Source: Marinobacter sp. DY40_1A1
GTDB lineage: Bacteria; Pseudomonadota; Gammaproteobacteria; Pseudomonadales; Oleiphilaceae
NCBI RefSeq assembly: GCF_016597815.1
Contig: NZ_VCHA01000008.1
Span: 1-64,000, forward strand
Reading direction: 5' to 3'
Length of the DNA stretch: 64,000 bases
Positions 17,744 to 26,860 of this stretch are shown here, piece after piece (within the stretch, counting starts at the first letter, position 1; each line of letters begins with the position of its first letter). Below the pieces are notes generated by a model. That model saw nothing but the letters and a program-made list of their open reading frames with translations. It made no database searches and was not told the DNA's origin. A program made the position numbers and the translations under genes.

Positions 17744-19153
17744 ATGCAACGTGGATTTACCAGGCTTAGTGTTTGTCTGAGCCTCTCTTTGATCATGGGT
17801 GATGCTTATGCCAGCCTGCCCGACACCAGAACCTCTGTTATCGAAGTGCCGGCTGGCACCGTTGGCCTTGGGGCAGCCCTGCGCAGGGGAACCAGCCCTT
17901 ACACTGGTGTGGATAACATTTCTGGCATGGACAAAGACAGTAAGGCAGACCTTATCCCACTCTATCTTTATGAAGGTAAATGGTTATTCGCCCATGGCAC
18001 CTCTGCAGGAGCGCATCTTTTCAAATCAGACTGGTTGAGTGTAAATATGCTCGCCAAATATCGATTCAATCAGCTCGAATCAGATGCCACCTCTTATTTT
18101 AACGGTATCAACGATAGGGATCAGACCGTAGATATGGGCTTTTCAGCCACGGTTTCCGGCGACTGGGGTTCACTTTCAACAACCTGGGCAAACGACATAC
18201 TTGGTGTTCACAATGGCTATGAGTGGGATTTCACTTACGCTTATGGCATGGAGATCGGGCGCTGGTCTTTCACCCCATTTTTCAGCTACGTATACCAGGA
18301 CAGCGATCTTACAGACTATTATTACGGCGTTGATGCCGAAGAGGCCAGGGCCGACAGACCTGTTTATAAGCCAGATTCTGCAGCGTTCTGGCGTGCCGGT
18401 GTTAACACTTCGTACCGGGCAACATCCCGCTTGCTGTTATTTACAAACGTTGCCTCTCAACATGTAGATAGTGAAATCTATAACAGCCCCCTGGTGGACG
18501 AGTCCCAGCTTGTTTCCGCCTCTTTCGGCTTTGCCTACCTGTTCGGAAATGCACTGGATGACTCAACCAAGCAGTCTGGCTCAGAGCGCGCTGGAGAGTG
18601 GTCGTGGCGGCTAAATGCCGGCTACCAGGCAGAGGGCCCTTTTACGCGAACAATGACAGGCAGGCTCAAGCGCAGCGAGGATGTTCACGCGTATATGGCC
18701 GGCTTAACTCTCGGAAAGCTGATTTCAGATGGCAAATACGTCGACTACTGGGGCAGGTTGTCCCTTAACCGGCGTTTTGAAAACGGATACCAGGATGACT
18801 TTGGTGAATACAATGCTTACGTGATGGCCATGACCCCGGCTAACCCGCCATGGTCATCTAAGGAGTGGTTTCGTTTAGGTATTGGCTTTGGCTTTTCTTA
18901 CGCCGCAAAAGTTCCGTATGTAGAGCAGGTCAAACAAGCGGAGCGGGAGCGAAACACCTCTCACTTTCTCAACTACCTTGAAGGGCAAATTGATGTGCCA
19001 CTGCGCCTGATGACTGAAAACAAAGCCGTTAGGAACTGTTACGTGGGCATTTCCTTGCTACACCGCTCGGGTATCTTTGCTAAATCTGACATTCTGGGCA
19101 GTGTCTCTGGCGGTTCCGACATGGTGTCTGGCCACATAGAGTGTAAGCGGTAA
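17744..19153 (+). CDS. MipA/OmpV-family outer membrane protein
   Basis: This 469-residue protein has a signal peptide (cleavage near DAYA) and alternating beta strands rich in Tyr, Trp and Gly, typical of an outer-membrane barrel. The N-terminal IEVPAGTVGLGAALRRGTSPY and the following YKW/HLF strands match the MipA/OmpV pattern. It is longer than usual for that family (about 250-280), so it may carry extra strands or loops. It lies 33 bp after cardiolipin synthase, possibly in one transcript. Confidence 0.72.
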   Translation: MQRGFTRLSVCLSLSLIMGDAYASLPDTRTSVIEVPAGTVGLGAALRRGTSPYTGVDNISGMDKDSKADLIPLYLYEGKWLFAHGTSAGAHLFKSDWLSVNMLAKYRFNQLESDATSYFNGINDRDQTVDMGFSATVSGDWGSLSTTWANDILGVHNGYEWDFTYAYGMEIGRWSFTPFFSYVYQDSDLTDYYYGVDAEEARADRPVYKPDSAAFWRAGVNTSYRATSRLLLFTNVASQHVDSEIYNSPLVDESQLVSASFGFAYLFGNALDDSTKQSGSERAGEWSWRLNAGYQAEGPFTRTMTGRLKRSEDVHAYMAGLTLGKLISDGKYVDYWGRLSLNRRFENGYQDDFGEYNAYVMAMTPANPPWSSKEWFRLGIGFGFSYAAKVPYVEQVKQAERERNTSHFLNYLEGQIDVPLRLMTENKAVRNCYVGISLLHRSGIFAKSDILGSVSGGSDMVSGHIECKR

Positions 19154-19185
19154 ACGGGTAGGCCCTGAGTATTCAGCACCGAGAC

Positions 19186-20652
19186 TTAGCAGGTTGGCAT
19201 GGTTTTGAGGGCCAGCTTGCGACGAATATAGCGCCCAAGCGTATCAACACCTATGTTCAGCAGGGCTGTGATCAGGATTAGCACCATGGCACGGTCAAAC
19301 CGGATATTCTGTATGGCGCTGTCTACATAGAACCCAAGGGTGTAGATGCCGAGAATCCCCAGAATGGCTGTCTCCCGCATGATAATTTCCCAGCGATAAA
19401 ACAAAAATGCCAGAAATGAGCGATAAACGCGGGGTACCAACTCCCACCCATATCGGTTAATTCCGTTTGGCGCGTCGGGGCGAAGTTTGATTGTGTTGGT
19501 TTGTCGGCCTATCAGGTGCCCTATGATACCGCCGTTGTGCAAGGCCAGGGCTACCACTGCGGGCAACATCGACGGCCCCCAGAGTTGGAGGAGAATATAA
19601 GCCAGAATGTATTCCGGCGTAGAGCGCGCTATTACCAATGCAACATGGCCAGCATTGCGCCTTATGGGCCCGCCAAAGTGGTTGGAAATTAACGGGAATG
19701 CCAGCAGCGATATAATCCCTGTGGCCACCAGCGCAATCTGGGTAAGCACAATGGTGTTCCAGATGCCCGGCATAGCCTCGTTAATCATCAGGTCGTTCAG
19801 CCAGGGCGCAAGGCCAGCAAGACCCTCTCCATTACGCAATGGCGCGGGAACTATGTCTTCAGTAAAAAAGCGTTGCACGTTACCCCACACAATGGGCAAG
19901 CCTTCGCCAAGAAAGAAGGGAGCGCCGAGAATATACACGGGCAGCAGCTTTGGACGCACCCAAAGGGGCATTGTGGCAATCAACACGTAAAACAGGATCA
20001 GCATGGCGCCGGCGTCTGAATACAGCCCTTGGGAGAACGATGCCTCCAGGTAAAAGCCGAGTGTTGGCAAACCAACAAAGCCCAGGATGGCGCTGGAGCG
20101 CAAGCCGCACTCAAGGCGGTACGCGGTATAGGTCCGCATTTTCACCCAGCAGTCTGGAATGCGGGTGTAGAGAAATGCCGAGATGATTCCTGTGCCTGGT
20201 GGCAACGCCCGACCGGGCTCCGGATCGGCTTCTTCGAGAATTTCCGAGTACACCTTGGCAAAAATGCCCGCGTAAGGGATGGCAATTGCCAGTACCCCGG
20301 TTAGGGGATGAAAGCCAAAGAATTGAAGGAAAATCAGCGCCCAGAACAGCTCGTGTATTGCGCGAACAAATGCACAAAACATGCGCACGGGCAGGGATCG
20401 GTAAGCCAGAGCGAGAAGGAATCCCGCTACTCCCCCAAGCGCAACGCCTACGAACGCGAACGCAACCGTTCTAAGCAGGGCGGTCATCAGGCCTTCACTG
20501 CTGAAAAAGTTGGGCGTTACGATTCCAAGGAAGAAATTGCCCAGATCTCGCCAGGGATTGGATGCTGTGATGGCAATATCGGCAAACAGAAGCCCGACCA
20601 AGGCAATGGCAAGGAAAATAAAACTGGTACGAACCGTTGGGGAAGAGAACAT
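19186..20652 (-). CDS. PhnE-type ABC permease, tandem fused modules (probable selenate/oxyanion transporter)
   Basis: This 488-residue membrane protein consists of two PhnE/BPD-type permease modules in tandem (about 1-235 and 255-488), each with its own EAA-like loop (YSEILEEADPEPGRAL in the first). Normal PhnE is about 260 residues, so this is a fused pair. It completes a transporter with the ATPase and binding protein upstream. Phosphonate-type transporters carry oxyanions. The neighbouring selenium genes argue for selenate or selenite as substrate, which is inference from context. Confidence 0.82.
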   Translation of the reverse strand: MFSSPTVRTSFIFLAIALVGLLFADIAITASNPWRDLGNFFLGIVTPNFFSSEGLMTALLRTVAFAFVGVALGGVAGFLLALAYRSLPVRMFCAFVRAIHELFWALIFLQFFGFHPLTGVLAIAIPYAGIFAKVYSEILEEADPEPGRALPPGTGIISAFLYTRIPDCWVKMRTYTAYRLECGLRSSAILGFVGLPTLGFYLEASFSQGLYSDAGAMLILFYVLIATMPLWVRPKLLPVYILGAPFFLGEGLPIVWGNVQRFFTEDIVPAPLRNGEGLAGLAPWLNDLMINEAMPGIWNTIVLTQIALVATGIISLLAFPLISNHFGGPIRRNAGHVALVIARSTPEYILAYILLQLWGPSMLPAVVALALHNGGIIGHLIGRQTNTIKLRPDAPNGINRYGWELVPRVYRSFLAFLFYRWEIIMRETAILGILGIYTLGFYVDSAIQNIRFDRAMVLILITALLNIGVDTLGRYIRRKLALKTMPTC

Positions 20653-20668
20653 GGAACGGCCGAGTTAC

Positions 20669-21319
20669 CTAGTAAAGAGACATGATGTCTGAAGCCACAA
20701 GGTTCGCGCTTGGTTCATCGAGGGCGATTTGGCCATCCTGAATGCCCACTATTCTGGTGCAGTAATCCAGCGCCAGATCAACGTCGTGCAGCGCAATAAT
20801 ACTGGTAGAAAACCGATCCCGAAGTAGCGTCATTACCGTATTTGCCATGGGCCCATCGAGCGCTGAAACAGGCTCATCAGCTAGCAGAATGGATGCCTTG
20901 CGGTATAAAGCGCGGGCAATCGCAACACGTTGTCTTTGCCCGCCTGACAGTGACGCCGTGGGTGTCCAGAACTTTTCCGTCATTCCAAGTGACTGAAGAA
21001 GGGTGGTCACCTCAGCGCGGTCCTTGGCAAAGGGGCGTGCCAGTGTAATCGTGTTATACCAGGTTGAGTGCTTGTCCAGTTGCCCCATGTATACGTTATG
21101 GAATACTGACAAAGCACTCACCAAACCCAGCTCTTGGGGGATAAGCGACGACTCCCGATTGACACGTTCGTGCATCAAACGGATGAGTGTGGATTTACCA
21201 GCGCCGCTTTTACCCACGAGCGCGATTTTTTCGCCCGGGTTAACCTGCAGCGAAAGCGGGCCTATAACCCGCTTGCCGCTGAATGAAGCCGTAAGGCCAG
21301 AGAAAGCGAAGCCTGACAT
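20669..21319 (-). CDS. PhnC-like ABC transporter ATP-binding protein
   Basis: This ATPase powers the fused permease. Motifs are Walker A GKSGAGKST, signature LSGGQRQR, Walker B ILLADEP and a switch His in ALHDVDLALDYC. At 216 residues it is shorter than PhnC (about 250-260). The ATG at 21319 overlaps the stop of the binding-protein gene (TGATG). The next gene starts 16 bp downstream, so the three form one operon. Confidence 0.87.
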   Translation of the reverse strand: MSGFAFSGLTASFSGKRVIGPLSLQVNPGEKIALVGKSGAGKSTLIRLMHERVNRESSLIPQELGLVSALSVFHNVYMGQLDKHSTWYNTITLARPFAKDRAEVTTLLQSLGMTEKFWTPTASLSGGQRQRVAIARALYRKASILLADEPVSALDGPMANTVMTLLRDRFSTSIIALHDVDLALDYCTRIVGIQDGQIALDEPSANLVASDIMSLY

Positions 21320-22194
21320 CAATCGAGGATTCCAATCTCTTCAGCTGTTTTACGAATCGGCTCATAGTCGTCGTTAGAGGCGGGAATAAAACCTGAGCGT
21401 GGGAAGCTTTCCAGCAGTTCAGGGTTATCGAGGTTCAACAGTGCTTCAGTAACGCGCTGCTTGAAGCCTTCGCCAAAACGCTCATCTACATCACCGCGAA
21501 TAGTCCACTGGTAATCCGGGTAGGCGGGGGTTTTCCATATAACCTGAACGGCATCCGTATCAATGTTCCCGTCACTCAACTCTTTCTCCCAAACCTGGAA
21601 GTTGAGCGCTCCAATATCGTAGGTTCCGGCTTCAACCAAACGCAGAGTGCGTGTGTGATTACCGCTGAAGCCAACGCGCGAGAAGAAATCCTCAGGCTTG
21701 GTACCAAAGGTGTCGCGCACATAGAACTCTGGCATCAGGCGACCAGACGTTGAGCCTTTGGATCCGAAGGTGAAGGTTTTGCCCTTCATTGGAGCTTCCA
21801 GATCGCTGAGTTTCTCAGTCGGCTTAATTGCAGTGGTGGTATTGGCAATAAAATAGGTTTCGAAAGCTTCGTCTTCAACACCTTGAGCGATTGCCTCAGA
21901 ACCTGGAACCAACCTGCGGGCCTGCACGCCGGAAAGGCCACCAAACCAGGCGAGCTGAACCTGGTTGTTACGGAATGCAGAAACCGCTGCAGCATAGGAT
22001 TTCACTGGAATGTAACGTACATCAACATCCAGTTGCTCGGAGAGGTAATCTGCCACTCCACGAAAACGCTCTACCAGTTTGGTTTCGTCCTCATCAGGGA
22101 TCGCTGTAAATACAAATGTTTCCGCCGATGCGGTTACGGCGGTGACGCAGAACAAGCTGGATACCACTAACTTCCGTATAAGATTCAAAGCCAT
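21319..22194 (-). CDS. PhnD-like periplasmic binding protein, putative selenate-type (TIGR04553-like)
   Basis: This 291-residue periplasmic substrate-binding protein has a signal peptide (AVTASA cleavage). The mature part has PhnD-family features: AIPDEDETKLVERF at the start, QLAWFGGLSG, and GSKGSTSGRLMP in the binding region. Proteins of this type beside SelD-fusion genes are annotated as putative selenate transporter binding proteins. It is the first gene of the transport operon and is divergent from the SenB-type gene. The ligand is inferred from context, not read from the sequence. Confidence 0.82.
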   Translation of the reverse strand: MALNLIRKLVVSSLFCVTAVTASAETFVFTAIPDEDETKLVERFRGVADYLSEQLDVDVRYIPVKSYAAAVSAFRNNQVQLAWFGGLSGVQARRLVPGSEAIAQGVEDEAFETYFIANTTTAIKPTEKLSDLEAPMKGKTFTFGSKGSTSGRLMPEFYVRDTFGTKPEDFFSRVGFSGNHTRTLRLVEAGTYDIGALNFQVWEKELSDGNIDTDAVQVIWKTPAYPDYQWTIRGDVDERFGEGFKQRVTEALLNLDNPELLESFPRSGFIPASNDDYEPIRKTAEEIGILD

Positions 22195-22383
22195 TTGAAA
22201 TCCTTGATCGGTTATGTGACTGATATAGTACAGGTGAAGGATACTCTGATTGCCGCAAAGCCTGAACAGCTATACGGTTTAAGGGTTTAATCAGGTCATA
22301 TATCCGGGCACTATTCTCCGGAAATAGCTTGTAAGTCTACCAAAGTTTCACCCGGGCTCTGAAAGGGGGCCCTTATACCAAAG

Positions 22384-23376
22384 ATGCTTATGGATATTAT
22401 CATCATTACGCCTGCCGCTCCTGGCTCCAAAGCTGGAAACAGGGCAACCGCTGAGCGCTGGCAGGCGTTGCTGGAACAATCAGGGCATCAAGTGTCCGTT
22501 ATCACGGAATACAAGGGTGAAGCCTGTGATTTATTTCTCGCGCTGCATGCCTGGCGAAGCCACGATGCCATTCGTTTGTTTCGTGAATCCTGGCCGGGTA
22601 AACCTTTGGTCGTCGCTCTCACGGGAACAGACATCTATCGGCACCAGTATAAATACCCTGAGCAAACTCTTTATTCCATGCAGGTGGCTGACGCGCTGAT
22701 TGGATTGCATGCTCAAGTGGGGGACGATATTCCCGAAAGATTCCGGGACAAACTGGTCACGCTTTTCCAGTCAGCTGACAAGCCACCTGAGGCGCCGGGA
22801 GCGGCTGCTTCTGCGACGTCAGACTTCAATGTGTGTGTTATCGGCCACCTCAGGTCTGAAAAGGACTCACTGCGAGCAGCCAAGGCGGCAAGGTTGATGC
22901 CCACAGCTTCCCGAATTCGTGTGATGTGTGCAGGCAAGGCACACGACGCTCACTGGGAAGGCCTTGCGACCCGGGAAGCCGATGAGAACCCACGATTCCA
23001 CTGGCTTGGTGAGCTTGAGAAAGCCGATGTTTTGCAGCTGATGGCCACTAGCCAGTTGTTGGTAATGAGCTCCCTCATGGAGGGTGGCGCTAATGTGGTC
23101 TCAGAGGCCTGCCGTGCCGGCTTACCGGTAGTAGCCTCCGATATTTCCGGTAATATCGGGTTGCTTGGTAAGGATTATGGCGGGTACTACCCGGTAGGCA
23201 ATACGTCCGCGCTGGCTGCTGTGCTCACGCGGGCTGAGACGGATTCAGCATTTTTGGTTCAGTTACGAGAGCAGGTGAGCCAGCTGGCTGGCAAGTTCAC
23301 ACCAGAAAAAGAGCAGGAATCCCTGGAGCAGGCGCTTTTACTTGCCGTGCAGCGCTGTTCCAGGAATCAACCCTGA
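22384..23376 (+). CDS. senB: SenB-type selenosugar synthase (TIGR04348 glycosyltransferase)
   Basis: This is a GT-B glycosyltransferase of 330 residues. SenB is known to make a selenosugar from a UDP-sugar and selenophosphate in the selenoneine pathway. Visible features are the N-terminal IIIITPAAPGSKAGNR nucleotide-binding start, ALTGTDIY (78-85), VIGHLRSEKD (152-161) and the UDP-sugar site EGGANVVSEACRAGLPVVAS (233-252). It lies between the divergent transporter operon and the convergent selenophosphate synthetase fusion, whose stop is only 2 bp away. No SenA (the enzyme that joins the selenosugar to hercynine) is in the window. The start could be the ATG at 22384 or 22390. Confidence 0.82.
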   Translation: MLMDIIIITPAAPGSKAGNRATAERWQALLEQSGHQVSVITEYKGEACDLFLALHAWRSHDAIRLFRESWPGKPLVVALTGTDIYRHQYKYPEQTLYSMQVADALIGLHAQVGDDIPERFRDKLVTLFQSADKPPEAPGAAASATSDFNVCVIGHLRSEKDSLRAAKAARLMPTASRIRVMCAGKAHDAHWEGLATREADENPRFHWLGELEKADVLQLMATSQLLVMSSLMEGGANVVSEACRAGLPVVASDISGNIGLLGKDYGGYYPVGNTSALAAVLTRAETDSAFLVQLREQVSQLAGKFTPEKEQESLEQALLLAVQRCSRNQP

Positions 23377-23378
23377 GT

Positions 23379-25655
23379 TCATTCCTTTAAGGTAATTGGC
23401 TCGATTGGTCCACTTTCATCTTGTGGAGTAACCCGACCGATAATGGCTGTGTGCGGATAGCCCAGGGCTTTCAGCTCTCGAACACACTCTTCTGCCTTAT
23501 CAGCCGCAATACTCGCCAACAAGCCGCCCGCAGTCTGCGGATCAAAAATCAGCGGATAGCGTGGGTGATTCACCCATTTTTCCTGATCCCGAATACCACG
23601 ACGCAAGCGTATGTTGGCCGGTTGAAGAGAGCTGAGAATGCCTGCTGCAGCTGTTTCTTCCGCTCCGGGCAGGATGGGTATCGCAGATAGGTCCAGCTCT
23701 GCATCCACACCCGATGGCCGTGTCATTTCAACCAAGTGACCCAACAATCCGAAACCGGTCACATCGGTACAGGCTTTTGAACCTGAACGACGCAGGCAGT
23801 CTGCCGCCGCCTTGTTGGACTGCACCATGGAGGCGAGGGCCGAATCTATCCATCGTCCTTTGGCCGCCAAGCGGGCGTGAGCGGCGAATAGCGTTCCAGT
23901 GCCAATCGGCTTGGTGAGAATGAGTACATCACCAGCTCGCAAGCCGCCTTTACTCATCACTTCATCGGGATCTATCAAGCCATTAACTGCAAAGCCCAGA
24001 GCAAGCTCCTGGCCTTCACCAGTATGACCCCCCACCAAAGCACAACCGGCTTCATTCAACACATCTACAGCGCCAGACATCATCTGGAAAACAACGTCCT
24101 CCACTTTGGATTCAATACCGTAAGGCACCGTAGCCACAGCGGTGGCACTCTGGGCTTCTGCGCCCATAGCAAATACATCGCCCAAGGCATGGTTGGCTGC
24201 AACGCGGCCAAATGTGTAAGGGTCGTCAATAAATGCTCTGAAAAAGTCGACGGTATGCACCACCGCTTTTCCTGGCGGGACTCTCAGCACGGCTGCGTCA
24301 TCGGGCGCATGCAGGCCGATAATAATATCGTCCCGATCAATGGGCCGAAGCTCACCCAGTGCACGGGAAAGCACCGTACTGCCAACTTTGGCACCGCACC
24401 CACCGCAGCGCATAGCAACTGCAGAGATGGCCTGGGATGCCTCCTCAGGATTCTGGGCTGCTGCTGTATCGGGCAGGGCGCCAGATTCTTCCATGGCAGG
24501 AAGATCGGTGAATTTTTCCATGAATCGGCGGTCGATCCAGTCTTTCCAGCGCCACACCAGGGCACCATCGAACTGCATATCACCACGGGAAGCTACCGCA
24601 TACTTGTCACCGGTGCTGATCAACGCCAACCATTTTTTCTGGGGATGGAAATCTTTGGGGGCCTTGCCCAATGCCATGCGTTTAAGGTTGTCCGCCAGAG
24701 GGGGGCCTTGACGCACAGCAAACACCCCCGCTTTCTCGCGGGGATGGTTAACCACGTTAGCGATATCGCCGGCGGCAAAAATGCTGTCGTCGTTCTCAAC
24801 CTGCAAGGTGTCTCGCACTCGCAGGAACAGGCCGTCGTCCAGCGCCAGGCCGGTTTCTTGAAGCCAGGCTGGTCCGCCTGCTCTGGTTACCCAAAGAACT
24901 TCATCGGCCTGCTGGGTTTCGCCAGAGGCAGTGCGCAACAACCTGTCGCTGACCTTTTCTACCGGGGACCCAAGGTGGAGTTTTACGCCACGATCAGAGA
25001 GTGTCTTTCGGAAAATCTCACGAACTTTGGCGTTATGGGTTGGAAGAATTTCCTTGGCTGCATCAAATAGATGAAAGTGCAGCTGATCAGAATCCCGTCC
25101 ACGTTTTTCCAGTTCGTTCTTGAGCCGGTATTGCATGGCGAGAGTGAGTTCTACGCCTCCTGCACCTGCGCCTACAACACCAACGGTTAAGGGCCCTTGG
25201 TGATTCTCGATACGGGAGAGCAAGGCAAGCCATCGATTATTAAATCCGGTGATTGGTTTTACAGGCACTGCAAATTCAGAAGCGCCTTCAACCTCATTCA
25301 CTCTGGGAGAAGAGCCTATATTGATCGAGAGTATGTCGTAAGGCACATCCGGACGGCCTTTGCAGATCACACGCTTGCGATTGCGATCTATGCCTATGGC
25401 TTCGGAGCGATAAAAACGTGCGCCAGCAAATTCTGCCAACCGGCTCAGGTCGATGTGCACATCATCGTAGCTGTAATGCCCAGCCACATAACCTGGCAGC
25501 ATTCCGGAGTAGGGGGTGTGAGTATCACGGCAAATAAGGGTCAAGCGCACGCCGGGAACGGGTTTCATTGCAAACCGTTTGAGTACCCCGACGTGGCTGT
25601 GCCCGCCGCCAATCAGAACTATGTCCCGTAATACAGGCTGGTCAGGCGTTCGCAT
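23379..25655 (-). CDS. selD: Selenide, water dikinase fused to a pyridine nucleotide-disulfide oxidoreductase
   Basis: This 758-residue bifunctional protein begins with an FAD/NAD(P) oxidoreductase domain of the NDH-2 type (about 1-385), with GGGHSH (16-21), the second dinucleotide motif GAGAGGVE (162-169) and FAAGDIAN (293-300). The C-terminal SelD domain (about 410-750) makes selenophosphate from selenide and ATP. It keeps the catalytic Cys and Lys in CGGCGAKV (Cys420, Lys423), plus HTVDFF (467-472) and NHALGDVFAMGAE. The flavoprotein part may reduce the selenium source for the kinase part (inference). Its start overlaps the stop of the upstream helix-hairpin-helix gene by one base. Confidence 0.92.
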   Translation of the reverse strand: MRTPDQPVLRDIVLIGGGHSHVGVLKRFAMKPVPGVRLTLICRDTHTPYSGMLPGYVAGHYSYDDVHIDLSRLAEFAGARFYRSEAIGIDRNRKRVICKGRPDVPYDILSINIGSSPRVNEVEGASEFAVPVKPITGFNNRWLALLSRIENHQGPLTVGVVGAGAGGVELTLAMQYRLKNELEKRGRDSDQLHFHLFDAAKEILPTHNAKVREIFRKTLSDRGVKLHLGSPVEKVSDRLLRTASGETQQADEVLWVTRAGGPAWLQETGLALDDGLFLRVRDTLQVENDDSIFAAGDIANVVNHPREKAGVFAVRQGPPLADNLKRMALGKAPKDFHPQKKWLALISTGDKYAVASRGDMQFDGALVWRWKDWIDRRFMEKFTDLPAMEESGALPDTAAAQNPEEASQAISAVAMRCGGCGAKVGSTVLSRALGELRPIDRDDIIIGLHAPDDAAVLRVPPGKAVVHTVDFFRAFIDDPYTFGRVAANHALGDVFAMGAEAQSATAVATVPYGIESKVEDVVFQMMSGAVDVLNEAGCALVGGHTGEGQELALGFAVNGLIDPDEVMSKGGLRAGDVLILTKPIGTGTLFAAHARLAAKGRWIDSALASMVQSNKAAADCLRRSGSKACTDVTGFGLLGHLVEMTRPSGVDAELDLSAIPILPGAEETAAAGILSSLQPANIRLRRGIRDQEKWVNHPRYPLIFDPQTAGGLLASIAADKAEECVRELKALGYPHTAIIGRVTPQDESGPIEPITLKE

Positions 25656-26308
25656 CAGTTAATTTTCTTGGCTTCGGCCGCCAGTTGGTCGAACCCCTTG
25701 ATGCTGGAGAAAGCCTTCAGCTTATCCGTATCATCTGCCGATGGATTGGCAATCTGGTCGATGGAGGTTATGCCAGCCTCTTTCATCTTTTTGGCCGTTG
25801 CAGGCCCAATACCTTTAACCAAGGTAAGATCGCTTCTGTCAGCGGCTTTCGCTACTTTCGCTGCAGGAGCTTTTTTTACTGCGGGCTTTTTGGCTGCGGC
25901 TTTTTTAGGTGCTGCTTTTTTGGCAGCAGGCGCTTTGGCTTTGCTTTCTTTCTTGGGTGCGGTGCTTTTCGCAGGGGCTTTCTTAAGCTGTTTTTTGCTT
26001 TCTTTTTCAGCCTTGCGAATGTCTTCTTTCGAGGCAACGCCCAAACGCTCGAGAATGCTGGACTGCAGTTCGTGGAACTCTTCCAGCCGGCGTTCAAACT
26101 CATCAGTGAAACGCTTCATTTCACGCTCACGAAGCTCGTCCACTTCTTTCAGTAGCTTACGCACCGGATCCTGAACCTGGTGTTGCAGGGAATCGAAGTG
26201 CTTCATCGCATCGTTGATCAGCGCTTCTATCTGGGCAGATGTCTTCTCAAATTCCTTGTTGACCTTCTTTACGATTTTATCAACGCTCGATTTGGCATTT
26301 TTCGCCAT
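25655..26308 (-). CDS. Coiled-coil protein with H1-like Lys/Ala linker and helix-hairpin-helix end
   Basis: This 217-residue protein has three parts: an N-terminal helical, phasin-like coiled coil (about 1-105), a Lys/Ala/Pro-rich linker similar to histone H1 tails (about 106-160), and a C-terminal helix-hairpin-helix (LTLVKGIGPATAKKMKEAGI) that usually contacts DNA or a partner protein. The ATG at 26308 follows aaggag with good spacing. A GTG at 26317 is less likely. It is translationally coupled (TGATG) to the SelD fusion. Nucleoid or granule association is plausible but not shown. Confidence 0.78.
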   Translation of the reverse strand: MAKNAKSSVDKIVKKVNKEFEKTSAQIEALINDAMKHFDSLQHQVQDPVRKLLKEVDELREREMKRFTDEFERRLEEFHELQSSILERLGVASKEDIRKAEKESKKQLKKAPAKSTAPKKESKAKAPAAKKAAPKKAAAKKPAVKKAPAAKVAKAADRSDLTLVKGIGPATAKKMKEAGITSIDQIANPSADDTDKLKAFSSIKGFDQLAAEAKKIN

Positions 26309-26345
26309 GGTATTCACTCCTTGAGGCGGGTAGAACGGATAATAA

Positions 26346-26744
26346 TCAGGCCATATGCCGCATGCTGGACACGGAACCTGAGGAACGTCGTGATTTCAAC
26401 GACTGCTTTTTGGAAAGCACCTCTCTGATACGGCGTAACTTTTCTTCAAGAGTGGTGTCACCGTCAGACTTTAAATCAGAAAAATCGATTGAGTAGAAAA
26501 AGTTGCTGCAGTGTTTTCTGCGTTCGGTAATAAGTCCAGGCACGTTCTCCGCCCGAATTTTATCAAACGGCATATCCATAACCAGATCAAGCGTGACTGT
26601 ATCGCCGGGGTTGAACATCTTGTCCGTCTTCATAACGCAACCGTAAGAGTCCAATTCAAATAGCGCAGCTTCAACCCGTTCCTTGCGGAACAGGCCGTGC
26701 CGGATTGTGAATTGGGCGACCAGATCGGGCAACGCTTCGTTCAT
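26346..26744 (-). CDS. PilZ-domain-like protein
   Basis: This product of about 132 residues appears to be a c-di-GMP-responsive PilZ-type protein. An RKER segment is followed by a beta-barrel with a D-x-x-G turn (FELDSYGCVMKT) and GDTVTLDLVMDMP, which resemble the PilZ RxxxR and DxSxxG motifs, although the second is imperfect. The C-terminal tail is basic. The frame is open to a TTG at 26789, so the start is uncertain. c-di-GMP binding cannot be assumed. Confidence 0.6.
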   Translation of the reverse strand: MNEALPDLVAQFTIRHGLFRKERVEAALFELDSYGCVMKTDKMFNPGDTVTLDLVMDMPFDKIRAENVPGLITERRKHCSNFFYSIDFSDLKSDGDTTLEEKLRRIREVLSKKQSLKSRRSSGSVSSMRHMA

Positions 26745-26860
26745 GAATACCAAGTCTCTACAGAAGCTGTTTGAATACTGATTAAACAATAGACACTGAT
26801 AGCAAGATTTGCAACGCCATCAGTGTCATACGATAAACCTTTAATACTGTTCTTCAACAC

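Noticed and set aside
25668..26174. Plus-strand frames with long hydrophobic runs opposite the helix-hairpin-helix gene.
   Set aside because: They are the reverse of the Lys/Ala-rich linker and have no start context or family pattern.
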